Assembly (NCBI RefSeq): GCF_000971295.1 | Contig: NZ_LANJ01000004.1 | Coordinates: 1 to 64,000, forward strand | DNA: 64,000 nucleotides | Source of the DNA: Devosia epidermidihirudinis | GTDB taxonomy: Bacteria; Pseudomonadota; Alphaproteobacteria; Rhizobiales; Devosiaceae | Direction: 5' to 3' | In this document: piece by piece, positions 22,101-30,769 of the stretch | Numbering within the stretch: position 1 is the first letter of the stretch | Layout of the letters: every line of letters begins with the position of its first letter | The notes under the pieces: model-generated | Seen by the model: only the letters and a program-made list of their open reading frames with translations | Databases searched by the model: none | Told to the model about the DNA's origin: nothing | Translations under genes and position numbers: made by a program

Positions 22101-23537
22101 GCTTCCACCCGCCACGCGCAGCTGCGCCAACTGCACCGGCTGGCCAGCATTCCACAGCCCTGCAATGCCGATGCCAATGCTGTCGCCCAGCGCCGCCGTG
22201 ACCTCCGGCGCCGCCGAAATGCCAGACACGGTACCATCGCCGTTGAACGTCACCATGCGCTTGGCAGGGTCATCAATCCCCGATGCCACGCCACCAATGT
22301 TGAACGCCACCGAATTTGCTGCAAAGCCCGGCTGCTGGAACCCGTTGACCTTCACATCGGCAGACCAGTTCGTGCCAGACGAACCGCCAAAATTGACCGC
22401 GACCTGCGCCGCCTGCACACGCGTCGCGCTACCCGCCACCGGCAAGGTCACCGCCCCGCCCGCAGGGTCGGCGATCACCGCGTTGAGCTGTAGCTGCTTG
22501 AGGAAATTGTCAGATGTCGTCTCGGCCGATGCCTCAACCGACAGTTGCCCACCCTTGAGGCGCAGGCCAGAAATCGTCAGACCGCCATCGGCGCGCACCA
22601 AAGCATTGGCGGAGAGCGAGGTGTCCGCGCCAAAGAATGGTCGATAAGACTCGGCCAGCAACATCGCCAAAGGACCGCGCAAGTCGGCCGCCACTGCAAA
22701 GCCATCGGCCTGCTGCTTGATCGTCGTCACGCCCGACAGAGCCGTCTGCTGGTTAGCCTGCAGCTCCAGATCGGTGCGCAGATCCGCGACCGGACCGCTA
22801 CCCTTGACGTTAAGCGTCATGGCCGGGCGGTTTTCGATGTTCAGCAGGTTCGCCAGCACGCCGTTTTCCGGCTCCACCAGCGACAGATCGAGATCAATGC
22901 TGTTATCGGCTTTCTTGTAATCGAGGCCAAGATCGAGCGTGCCGCCTGGACCGTCCAGACGCACGATATCCAGCTTGGTCTGCAGATTGCCGCCATCGAG
23001 CGTGAAGTTACCCGCCAGCGAAATCTCCGAGCCAAGGCCAAAGACATTCTCGCCAAACGTCACCCGAGGAACCGAAAGGTCTTCGAGGATAACTGCCACC
23101 GGCAATTCGGGAACCGAGAACCCGCCGGCCTCCGGCGAAGGCAGGTCAACGCTGTCCGTCGGAACGGCATTGCGCAGATAGTCGATGGATTCCGCCTTGA
23201 GCGATCGAACTTCCAGGCGTCCGAGGAACAACGCAGCCTGGTTCCAGTTCAGTGTCGCATTGTTCACGCGCAACCAGACGCCCTCGGCATCGGAAATCGT
23301 GATCTGCCGCACCGAGACTTCCGAGCCTAGAATACCGTCAATATTGGACAGTCGGATCTGGCGCTCTGGCGTGGATAGGCGATCCTGCACGAAGCTGGTC
23401 AGCCAATCCTTCTGTTCCTCATTGTCCATGGACAGGACATCTTGCGCGACGATCACCGCCGGCACGGCGAGGCCAAGACCAACCAGAACAAGAATAAGCG
23501 CCACAAGGCGCCGTGGCAGCGTCAGAAATCGAGCCAT
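19194..23537 (-). CDS. tamB: Translocation and assembly module protein TamB
   Basis: A 1447-residue inner-membrane-anchored periplasmic protein that bridges to TamA and helps outer-membrane protein or lipid transport. One N-terminal helix (LVALILVLVGLGLAVPAVIV) is followed by a long beta-rich AsmA-like body with recurring short repeats. The conserved C-terminal TamB (DUF490) domain contains DVEMGGSVRLTGPLSDIQPV, GRLAILGQRVTFDTG and a final YERDY. Its ATG shares one base with the tamA stop (TGATG), indicating coupled translation. Confidence 0.93.
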   Translation of the reverse strand: MARFLTLPRRLVALILVLVGLGLAVPAVIVAQDVLSMDNEEQKDWLTSFVQDRLSTPERQIRLSNIDGILGSEVSVRQITISDAEGVWLRVNNATLNWNQAALFLGRLEVRSLKAESIDYLRNAVPTDSVDLPSPEAGGFSVPELPVAVILEDLSVPRVTFGENVFGLGSEISLAGNFTLDGGNLQTKLDIVRLDGPGGTLDLGLDYKKADNSIDLDLSLVEPENGVLANLLNIENRPAMTLNVKGSGPVADLRTDLELQANQQTALSGVTTIKQQADGFAVAADLRGPLAMLLAESYRPFFGADTSLSANALVRADGGLTISGLRLKGGQLSVEASAETTSDNFLKQLQLNAVIADPAGGAVTLPVAGSATRVQAAQVAVNFGGSSGTNWSADVKVNGFQQPGFAANSVAFNIGGVASGIDDPAKRMVTFNGDGTVSGISAAPEVTAALGDSIGIGIAGLWNAGQPVQLAQLRVAGGSLVAELKGILDGLDFNGDIAVQTSSIAPFSGVAGRDLGGALSLKASGDIMPLSGGFNLTLDGSGTNLSIDDEVADRLLTGAVSLSGRVARDETGLTADKFRLANNQLQILADGTYSNALADFTFNLDLSDLALLSDDASGALKVVGTAKGAENVIDLGLDAKVAAGTLSGRTLRDASVRFDGQYNVDQLNGTISGAAALDGFRTTLAANVGVNPTAQTLSNVDFQAAGTRLMGGLVRQVASGLIDGNLSLVSPDVSVAAALALVEAKGSVNAEVSLAGQNGQQTASIRGDVRSLVVNDIKVASADINATASDLFGVPVINGAANANGVVAAGVEVKTLTAKANQSGTTTSFDAQATLTNGTNLDVAGSLTPIDGGYRLAMDRAQLQQGQLSAKLAQPTVLQVAGSNVALDSVRFDVGSGRITATGSAGDTLNINLDISALPLSIANAIAPDLGLAGTLNGRATISGSSSDPQVSFDARAEGINAAAISEFGIAPLSLAANGSFRKNTVTLASLSANGNGGLTVKGSGTVPLSGSGLNVSLTGSAPLALGNQFVADRGGQLSGVAQINAQVTGSIENPQFGGRVSTSGSGYTDPELNLRLEGIAGAATLNGTNLVIDSLNANLSTGGSVATSGTIGLSGGLPANVKVALNSARYADGNLFVATVSGNLALTGNLTGNPLLSGQVTVEKADITVPDGLGAAATMVDVRHRNTPAAVTQTLVRAQVDKASGAPIPQSRPTGVVLDVTVNAPNQIFIRGRGLDVEMGGSVRLTGPLSDIQPVGGFDLNRGRLAILGQRVTFDTGTVTLVGDLDPVLNLVARTEGEGITVFVTVSGRASDIAVDFTSTPVLPQDEVLSRLIFNRSMGELSPIQLAKLASAAAELVGAGGNGSLMDSLRGAAGLDDLDVVTDDDGNVAVQAGAYLQDNIYLGVQAGANGQSKVTINLDVTNDLKVTGAAGQDGNSSLGVFYERDY

Positions 23538-25486
23538 CAGAATGCCTGCCCTATACCGACATAGATCGCGTAATCAGGATCGCCAGCTTTTTTGTTGAGT
23601 GGAATGGCGATGTCTGCGCGGAGGGGACCAAGCCCCGTGTAATAACGAACACCCAGACCCGCGCCGATGCGCAGGTCATCGATGCCGGGGAACGTATCGG
23701 CGGCAACATAACCGCCATCGACAAAGCCGACGACGCCAATGTCCTGAGTGACCTTCACGCGCGCTTCAACCGAGCCTTCAAGCAAGTAGCGACCGCCGGT
23801 GACGTTGCCAGAGCCATCGTCAACGCCGATGGATTTGAAGCCATAGCCGCGCACCGAGCCACCACCGCCAGCAAAGAACAGCCGATCAGGGGGAATTTCG
23901 GCGAGGTCAGGACCCAGCAGCAGCCCCGCCTTGAGGCGCCCCGCAAGCACAACCTGGTCATCATCGCCCATGCCGAAATAGGTGCGCGCTTCGGCCGTCG
24001 CCTGCACGCCCGCATTGCCATAGGTAAATTCATAGAACGGGTCGATCGTCGCCGCCAGGTAGAGGCCTTCGGTGGCGTTCACCTTGTCGTCGCGACCATC
24101 GTAAATCAGGCCAGAATATAGGCCAGCCGTGGTGAAGTCGCGCGTGCCGAACACGTCATCAAACCGGTTCCGCTCAAAGGTAAAACCGCCTGAGCCGGTC
24201 AGCTGGTCGGAAAACACGTGGCTCAGACCAATTTTGGCCTCGGCTGAGGTCTCGGTATAGGTCGGATAGATCGTCCGCTCCGCCGAAACAGCTGCGATGA
24301 GATCCGTATCCGGCGTGAAAATGCCGGGCTTGGTGAAGGTGCCACCAAAGAAATAATCGAACTGCTCGGTATCAATCGGCCAGGCAATGCTGGCGACGCG
24401 CGCATCAAGACGCAAGCGCTCGGCCTGCCCGAAGAGGTTCCGCCACAGGTGGTAGGCCTCAAGCCCCAGCCCATCGATGGTCGAATAGTTTGCGCCGACG
24501 CCAAAACGGCGACCGGGCAATTCCTGTACGATCAACTGGTAGGGCAACAGGCCATCGGCACCGATGGATTCGGCAGCTTCCAGCCGTGCCGCGCGGAACA
24601 CTTCGAGGCGGTCCAGACGCTTCTGCGCCAGCGCCAATTCGTCCGGATCATATTCCTCGCCAACAGTGAGGCCGGTCTGCTGGCGCACGAAGTCGGGGTT
24701 CATATTTTCCGTGCCGCTCACTGTCACGTCGCCAAACGCGGCCTTGCGGCCTGGGCTAACTGTGATGGTGGCATCCACCGTGTTGCTCGCGTGATCGGCA
24801 ACCACATCGCGGCTGGCGATGCTCGCCTTGGGATAGCCCTGCTGGCGCCACGCCTCGATGGCCAATTGCTCGGCGCGCAGGATCACGCTCGACTTGGCGA
24901 TTTCACCGCTGCCAAAACCGATCTTCGATGGCGGATCGACATAATCGGCAGGGTCGGAAACCTCGACAGCCTGATTGACAACGGTCACCCGATTGAAACG
25001 GAACTCCGGCCCCGGGACCACAGTAATGGTCACGGCGACCGGATCGGGCAATTTCACATCTGACGCCAGATTCGCCGCTTCGGCGCCCCCAACGCGAATG
25101 CTCACGGTGCCACCGTAATAGCCTTCGTTGTAAAGGGCCGCGACGATGCGGCGATAATCGCCGCGTGCCTTGGCAAGCAGCCCCGCCGCCCCGGATGCAG
25201 GTTCGCCCTGGTCAGCCAGCAAAGCCGAGGCGTTGCGCACTACGTTCTCGATGGCACCGGTGGCGCCAACGGAAAAATCGACAGAATACTTCTGGGGGTC
25301 AGTGATGACCGCTTCGGCGTCTTTTTCGCTCTGATCTTCAAAGAGCTTAATGCCGAAAAATTCGAATGCAGCCACAGGTGCCGCTGCAAGGCCCAAACCG
25401 ACCGCAGCAACGCAAATAGCGCCAATACTCGTTACAAAATGCGCTTTACGCAGTGGACCAATTCCCGCCCGATACGCTTCAACCAA
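23537..25486 (-). CDS. tamA: Outer-membrane Omp85-family protein TamA
   Basis: A 649-residue outer-membrane protein with a signal segment (GAICVAAVGLGLAAAPVAAF), POTRA domains in the N-terminal half (for example GPEFRFNRVTVVNQ and GRKAAFGDVTVSGTENMN) and a C-terminal Omp85 barrel. The lid-loop type motif appears as GGGGSVRGYGFKSIG, and the chain ends in phenylalanine (VGIGQAF), the outer-membrane targeting signature. It is upstream of and overlaps tamB. Usual length for TamA is slightly shorter; nothing looks broken. Confidence 0.93.
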   Translation of the reverse strand: MVEAYRAGIGPLRKAHFVTSIGAICVAAVGLGLAAAPVAAFEFFGIKLFEDQSEKDAEAVITDPQKYSVDFSVGATGAIENVVRNASALLADQGEPASGAAGLLAKARGDYRRIVAALYNEGYYGGTVSIRVGGAEAANLASDVKLPDPVAVTITVVPGPEFRFNRVTVVNQAVEVSDPADYVDPPSKIGFGSGEIAKSSVILRAEQLAIEAWRQQGYPKASIASRDVVADHASNTVDATITVSPGRKAAFGDVTVSGTENMNPDFVRQQTGLTVGEEYDPDELALAQKRLDRLEVFRAARLEAAESIGADGLLPYQLIVQELPGRRFGVGANYSTIDGLGLEAYHLWRNLFGQAERLRLDARVASIAWPIDTEQFDYFFGGTFTKPGIFTPDTDLIAAVSAERTIYPTYTETSAEAKIGLSHVFSDQLTGSGGFTFERNRFDDVFGTRDFTTAGLYSGLIYDGRDDKVNATEGLYLAATIDPFYEFTYGNAGVQATAEARTYFGMGDDDQVVLAGRLKAGLLLGPDLAEIPPDRLFFAGGGGSVRGYGFKSIGVDDGSGNVTGGRYLLEGSVEARVKVTQDIGVVGFVDGGYVAADTFPGIDDLRIGAGLGVRYYTGLGPLRADIAIPLNKKAGDPDYAIYVGIGQAF

Positions 25487-25704
25487 AAAAGGCAGAAGCG
25501 TAGATTGCCCTCAAGGAAGAGAAGATTCCGTTAAGCACCTTCTCACCCCAACGCGTCTGACGCCACACGCCTGCCCAACAGGCGTTCAATTCGTGACGAG
25601 TTTAGGGCTGCCGAGCAATCTGAACAAGTATCGGGCCGATTTGTCCCAGATTGTGCGCACAATCGTGTCCGATCGGGCACAGACTTTGGGGCGTTGGCGG
25701 CTGA

Positions 25705-27651
25705 CTATTCGCGGGCCAATGCCTCCACCGGGTCCATTCTGGCAGCCGAACGGGCCGGCATGAAGCCAAATACCACCCCGATCAGGCTGGCCGAGGCAAT
25801 GGCCAGCGCAATCGATTCTGGCGAATAGCTGACGCGCGAGCCGGGCATCAGCGTCGTGAGCAGGCTCCCCAGTCCAAAGCTGAGCGCCACGCCAGCGGCG
25901 CCGCCGACAAAGCAGACCAGCACAGCTTCGATCAGGAACTGCCGCAGGATATCGCCGCGCCTGGCCCCCACCGCCATGCGGATGCCAATCTCCTTGGTGC
26001 GCTCGGAAACACTCACCAGCATGATGTTCATCACACCAATACCGCCGACCACCAGCGAGATCACGGCAATGGTGGAGATCAGCAGCGTCAGCGTCGCTGA
26101 GGTCGATTCGATCGTGTCTCGAATGGTGGCCGTGTTCTGCAGGAAGAAATCCTGCTTGCCGTGGAGGCGCGACAGCAATTCGGTGATATCGGCCTCCGCC
26201 TGGGCCATGTCATAATTATCGCTGACCCGTACCGAAATTGAGCCCAGATAGTTCTGGCCCAGAATACGATCCATAGCGGTGGTATAGGGCACGTAGACAT
26301 TGGCGGAATTTCCGCCGGGTCCGAAGCCGGTGACATTCTGCACCACCCCAATCACCCGCACCGGAACCTTGCCCAGCATGATGACTTTGCCGATGGGATC
26401 TTCCCCATTGAGAAAGAAGGCATCCCGTGCGGTGCCATCGATGACCGCTTCCTGCGTGCGGTCGGTCACGCTGGTTGCGTTAAAGCCCACACCCTCAGCA
26501 AAAACGCGGCCATTCACCTGAAAGAACCCCTGCCCCACGCCGGTGATCGAGGCATTGGACGAGGTGTTCCGATACAGCACCGTCGCCTGCGAGCTCACCT
26601 GCGGGGTCACACTGTCCGCAAAGGATTGCGCCGCAAGAGCATCGGCGTCCGAAGGCACCAGCGTCTGGATACGATTGCTCCGCCGGTCGCCAAAGCCCGT
26701 GCCCGGATAGACGTTGATCGTGTTGGTGCCGATAGCCGAGATGTTCTCGAGCACCGTCTGCTGGCTGCCCTGCCCCAGCGCAACGACACTCACCACCGAG
26801 GCAATGCCGATGATGATGCCGAGCATGGTCAGGAACGTGCGCAGCTTGTGGGCCACCATGGCGCGCAGCGCCATGCGCAGAGCTTCACCGGCTCGGTCAA
26901 ACCCTTCGCGCCAGCGGGCGATCTTGCGGATGGTCTCCTTGACCTGGCTGGCCCGCGTCTCGGCACCATTGAGCCGATCGGCGATGATCACGCCGTCGGA
27001 AATCTCGATCACCCGCTCGGTCTGCGCGGCAATGGCCGGATCATGGGTGACTATGATGATGGTGTGGCCTGCATGATGCAACTCGACCAGCAGCGCCATC
27101 AGCTCCTTGCCGCTCTTGCTATCCAGTGCCCCAGTGGGCTCGTCGGCGAGAATGACCTCGCCGCCATTCATCAGGGCCCGGGCCACGCTGACGCGTTGCT
27201 GCTGTCCGCCCGACAGCGCGTTCGGCTTATGGGTCAGGCGATCTCCCAGGCCAAGCCGGGTCAGCAGTTCAATCGCCCGTGACCGCCTTGCACCGCCATC
27301 GACACCCGCATAAATCGCCGGCATCTCGACATTCTCAACAGCATCGAGGTCGGCAAGAAGCTGATAGCGTTGAAAAATAAAGCCAAAATGCTCGCGGCGC
27401 AGTTCGGCCAGCGCGTCAGCGCCGAGCCGGCTGACTTCGGTTCCATCAAACTTGTAGGTGCCAGAGGTGGCCCGGTCGAGGCACCCCAAAATGTTCATCA
27501 GTGTGGACTTGCCCGAACCGGACTGGCCGATAATCGCCACCATCTCGCCCTGATGGATATCGAGATCGACATCCTTGAGCACGGTGACGGCCTCTGCGCC
27601 GGTCTGGAACGAGCGCGTGAGCCCGCGGAGGGAGATGATGGGATCGCTCAT
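25705..27651 (-). CDS. macB: MacB-type ABC exporter (ATPase plus permease)
   Basis: A 648-residue fusion of an N-terminal ABC ATPase (Walker A GQSGSGKST, signature LSGGQQQRVSVARAL, Walker B VILADEPTGALDS) and a C-terminal FtsX-like permease. The first membrane helix follows residue 270 (TFLTMLGIIIGIASVVSVVA), a large periplasmic domain comes next, and three more helices lie near the end. It powers tripartite efflux of macrolides, peptides or siderophores in known cases; the substrate here is unknown. It is two bases downstream of macA. Confidence 0.92.
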   Translation of the reverse strand: MSDPIISLRGLTRSFQTGAEAVTVLKDVDLDIHQGEMVAIIGQSGSGKSTLMNILGCLDRATSGTYKFDGTEVSRLGADALAELRREHFGFIFQRYQLLADLDAVENVEMPAIYAGVDGGARRSRAIELLTRLGLGDRLTHKPNALSGGQQQRVSVARALMNGGEVILADEPTGALDSKSGKELMALLVELHHAGHTIIIVTHDPAIAAQTERVIEISDGVIIADRLNGAETRASQVKETIRKIARWREGFDRAGEALRMALRAMVAHKLRTFLTMLGIIIGIASVVSVVALGQGSQQTVLENISAIGTNTINVYPGTGFGDRRSNRIQTLVPSDADALAAQSFADSVTPQVSSQATVLYRNTSSNASITGVGQGFFQVNGRVFAEGVGFNATSVTDRTQEAVIDGTARDAFFLNGEDPIGKVIMLGKVPVRVIGVVQNVTGFGPGGNSANVYVPYTTAMDRILGQNYLGSISVRVSDNYDMAQAEADITELLSRLHGKQDFFLQNTATIRDTIESTSATLTLLISTIAVISLVVGGIGVMNIMLVSVSERTKEIGIRMAVGARRGDILRQFLIEAVLVCFVGGAAGVALSFGLGSLLTTLMPGSRVSYSPESIALAIASASLIGVVFGFMPARSAARMDPVEALARE

Positions 27652-27653
27652 CT

Positions 27654-28871
27654 CTAGCGCCCGCCAAACAGCGCGCCTGCTCCACCGCCACCACCTGGAC
27701 GGAAGCCGCCGCCGCCACCACCACCTTGCTGGCCTGTGCGTGCGCCGACGGGTGCGCCGGTGCTGATCACCTCGTCGCCCTCATTGAGGCCAGATTTGAC
27801 CTCGGCGGTCACATTGTTATTGAGCCCGACTTCGATTTTGTGCGGTGCGGCTTTTTCGGTCGCCGGATCATAAACCATCACTGTCACATTGCCGTCGCGA
27901 TCCTTGCGCGTCACTAGGGCTGAGGGCAGTGTCAGGGCGTTTTGAACCTCGTCGATGACGATGGTGACCTGCGCCGTCATCGAGATGCGCAGCTTGTGGT
28001 CGGGGTTGGGCACATCGAACAAGCCATTGTAATATATGGCGGTATCGGTCGACGCCGTATCCGAGGCGATCGAGGTTGGCGCCGGTTCGATCTCGCGCAG
28101 CTTGGCGTCGATCTGCACGTCAGGCTCACCCAGAATGGTGAAATACACCCGCTGGCCCGGCTGCACCCGAACCACGTCGGCTTCGGAGATTTCGGCCTTG
28201 ATCACCATGGTGTTCAAGTCCGCGATCTTGACGATGGTGGGGATGGATTGGTTGGAGGTCACCGTCTGCCCGGCCTCGACCAGCACCGCGACAATGGTGC
28301 CGTCATTGGGGGCGACGATTTTGGTGCGCTCGAGGTTCAGCTCGGCAGATTCGACGGCCAGTTGCGACTGCGCAATCTGAGCATCCAGCTGATCGATCTG
28401 CGCCAGCGTGGTGTCGACGGCGGTTTGGGTTGTGTCGAGGTCGGTTTGGGACACGAGGCTGCCGACGCTGAGGCGTTGATTGCGATCGAGCGCTGCCTGT
28501 GCCTTAACTAAAGCCGCCTGCTGGCTGCGTTTCTGCGCTTCATTGCCCGCCAGAACGGCCTGTGCCGTCTTGACCGCGTTCTCCTGATTGACGCTGTCGA
28601 TCTGGGCGATCAGGTCACCCTTTTTGACCTCCTGGCCCAGAACGACGTTGACAGTATCGATGCGGCCGGAGACCTCGGCGCCGACGCTAACCAGCGAATT
28701 GGCTTGTAGTGCGCCTGCGGCCAGCACGGATTGTTCGATGTGGCCGCGCGTGACTTTGACCGTGGTCGGCACGGTGGAAGCCTTTGGCGATGCCATGAAA
28801 TACCACCAGCCTGCGACGCCAGCTGCGCCCAGCACAATCAGCACCGCCAGCCACTTCGCGAAAGTCTTCAA
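27654..28871 (-). CDS. macA: MacA-type periplasmic adaptor protein
   Basis: Membrane-fusion protein of the MacAB pump, 405 residues. It has an N-terminal anchor helix (WLAVLIVLGAAGVAGWWYF), a barrel-sandwich hybrid domain, an alpha-helical hairpin rich in Gln/Ala (VKTAQAVLAGNEAQKRSQQA), and beta-barrel and membrane-proximal domains. The C-terminus carries an unusual glycine-rich tail (residues about 380-405, with runs of five to seven Gly). No TolC-like gene lies beside it, so an outer-membrane channel must be encoded elsewhere. Confidence 0.9.
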   Translation of the reverse strand: MKTFAKWLAVLIVLGAAGVAGWWYFMASPKASTVPTTVKVTRGHIEQSVLAAGALQANSLVSVGAEVSGRIDTVNVVLGQEVKKGDLIAQIDSVNQENAVKTAQAVLAGNEAQKRSQQAALVKAQAALDRNQRLSVGSLVSQTDLDTTQTAVDTTLAQIDQLDAQIAQSQLAVESAELNLERTKIVAPNDGTIVAVLVEAGQTVTSNQSIPTIVKIADLNTMVIKAEISEADVVRVQPGQRVYFTILGEPDVQIDAKLREIEPAPTSIASDTASTDTAIYYNGLFDVPNPDHKLRISMTAQVTIVIDEVQNALTLPSALVTRKDRDGNVTVMVYDPATEKAAPHKIEVGLNNNVTAEVKSGLNEGDEVISTGAPVGARTGQQGGGGGGGFRPGGGGGAGALFGGR

Positions 28872-29071
28872 GGCGCAATCCCCAAGGATAGTGTTGATGC
28901 AACCTAGTATGCATCTTTGCGCCGTTCACGTTAGCACTTGGTAATCACGTTACCTTTTGGAAAGGTTCGGGCTAGCTGAAATGCTAGCGTAAACGAAGGT
29001 CACGGTTGACCTAATCGGCCCAAAAAGACGAACCTAGATTTTCCACCCGCCGACACTCCCAGGACATTGCC

Positions 29072-29845
29072 ATGTACCAGCTGCTCGATCCCAGCCGCTT
29101 CGTCGTTTTCATCACCGGAGCCACCTCCGGCTTTGGTGCCGCCGCCGCACGCCGCTATGTCGCCGCTGGCGGCAAGGTGATCGCAACGGGCCGTCGCAAG
29201 GAACGCCTGGTTGAGCTCCAGCAGGAACTCGGCGCCGACAACTGCCACATCATCGAACTCGACGTGCGCGACCGCGCCGCAATCGATGCGGCCATCGCCG
29301 CCCTGCCCGAGCCCTTCGCCGGCATCAATATTGTGCTGGCCAATGCCGGACTGGCGCTTGGGTTGCAGCCTGCCGCCGAGACCGACATCACCGACTGGGA
29401 AACCATGATTGCCACCAACGTCACCGGACTGACCTATACGGTCCGCGCGCTGTTGCCGGGTCTGATCGCGCGGGGTGGTGGCCACATCGTCACCCTCGGC
29501 TCGGTGGCTGGCGACTACCCCTATCCCGGCGGCTCGGTCTATGGCGCGACCAAGGCCTTCGTGAAGCAGTTCGCGCTGAACCTGCGCTCGGATGTGCAGG
29601 GCAAGAATGTGCGCGTCACCAATATCGAGCCCGGCCTGACCGAAACCGAGTTCTCGCTGGTTCGCTTCAAGGGCGACGAAGGCAAGGCAGCCAAGCCCTA
29701 TGAAGGGACCACGGCCATGAACGCCGAGGATATCGCAGAGTCCATCTTCTGGACCACAACCCTGCCCGCCCATGTCAACGTCAACCGCCTGCAACTGATG
29801 GCGACGACGCAGGCCTTTGGCCCCTTCGATATCTATCGGGGCTAA
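29072..29845 (+). CDS. Short-chain dehydrogenase, YdfG type
   Basis: A 257-residue NADP-dependent SDR. It has the cofactor loop TGATSGFGAAAARRY, an arginine pair after strand 2 (ATGRRKERL) favouring NADP, NAG (VLANAGLALG), and the catalytic Ser and Tyr-x3-Lys (TLGSVAGDYPYPGGSVYGAT, split here from the following KAF). The ending VNRLQLMATTQAFGPF is characteristic of YdfG-like 3-hydroxy acid or serine dehydrogenases. The true substrate cannot be read from sequence. It is divergent from macA. Confidence 0.9.
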   Translation: MYQLLDPSRFVVFITGATSGFGAAAARRYVAAGGKVIATGRRKERLVELQQELGADNCHIIELDVRDRAAIDAAIAALPEPFAGINIVLANAGLALGLQPAAETDITDWETMIATNVTGLTYTVRALLPGLIARGGGHIVTLGSVAGDYPYPGGSVYGATKAFVKQFALNLRSDVQGKNVRVTNIEPGLTETEFSLVRFKGDEGKAAKPYEGTTAMNAEDIAESIFWTTTLPAHVNVNRLQLMATTQAFGPFDIYRG

Positions 29846-29986
29846 GAGGTCTTCGACCCAGGCTCGCACCATGTCATTGCCGGTTGGTGCGAGCGCTTCA
29901 TGGCCGAACCGCTGCTAACCATTTCCAGCTTTGGCAGATGACCTTCTCGCCGCCATGACGCACAGTCAGAGGCTGGGAGGATGCTC

Positions 29987-30664
29987 ATGAAAATTTCCAA
30001 GCTGCTCGTACTCGCCTTGGTCGCCGCCATGGGAATTGTCGTGTTCCTGCCCAAGGATACGATGGCCGAAGAGGACCTCCTGGCAGGCATCCGCGCGACC
30101 TGTCTCGGCGATGTGCTCGATGACTGCCGCGTCATCAGCGCAGGCTACCTCAACAAGGACGACGGCAGCTTCGACATTGCCTTCCAGACCCAGGGCGGTT
30201 CGACCGTGGACGATGGCAGCATCGGCAATATCGAGCTGTACCACTATGACGATGGCGTCTGGGTCAAGCTGGCCGAGGCCCACGAGGCCTATCGCTATTC
30301 GGTTCCTGAAATCACCTATGACGGTCTGCTGCATGTCGAAGGCTACAGCAATGGCACGGCAAGCCTGAATGCCGACCTGCTGTTCAACAGCGAGGAAGGC
30401 AAGCCAGGTTGGCATCCGGTCGACATCGAAACCTGGCACAACACTATCGACGAAAAGCTGCCGGCAGGTCTGGGGATCTGGAAGGGCGTCAAATACAATT
30501 TCAGCGATTGGGAGCACGGCATCAGCGCCAAGACCCCGCTCTGGCAGGACAGCGACGCCAATTGCTGCGCCAGTGGCGGAGAGGCGACAATCGTGTTTGA
30601 AATCGTCGATCAGGTGCTGGTGGTAACAAACGTCATTTACACGGCGCCCAAAAAAGCCAATTAA
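29987..30664 (+). CDS. Exported protein of unknown function
   Basis: About 225 residues with a Sec signal (MKISKLLVLALVAAMGIVVF) ending near TMAEE. The mature part has two cysteine pairs (ATCLGDVLDDCRV and DANCCASGG), suggesting disulfides, and is acidic and beta-rich with Trp/Tyr. I chose the ATG at 29987 because GGAGG lies six bases before it; an ATG at 29981 directly abuts the same motif. I do not recognise the family. It stands between the SDR and the oxygenase genes and may have its own promoter. Confidence 0.75.
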   Translation: MKISKLLVLALVAAMGIVVFLPKDTMAEEDLLAGIRATCLGDVLDDCRVISAGYLNKDDGSFDIAFQTQGGSTVDDGSIGNIELYHYDDGVWVKLAEAHEAYRYSVPEITYDGLLHVEGYSNGTASLNADLLFNSEEGKPGWHPVDIETWHNTIDEKLPAGLGIWKGVKYNFSDWEHGISAKTPLWQDSDANCCASGGEATIVFEIVDQVLVVTNVIYTAPKKAN

Positions 30665-30769
30665 GCCTCGTCATCAGCCATTGCCCCGGTGGAAAGCCGC
30701 AAAGCCAAGTTCATTGGCGAGACGGTGCTATCGGGCTATGCTGTTGTCAGACAAATTCCGGGCGCCAAA

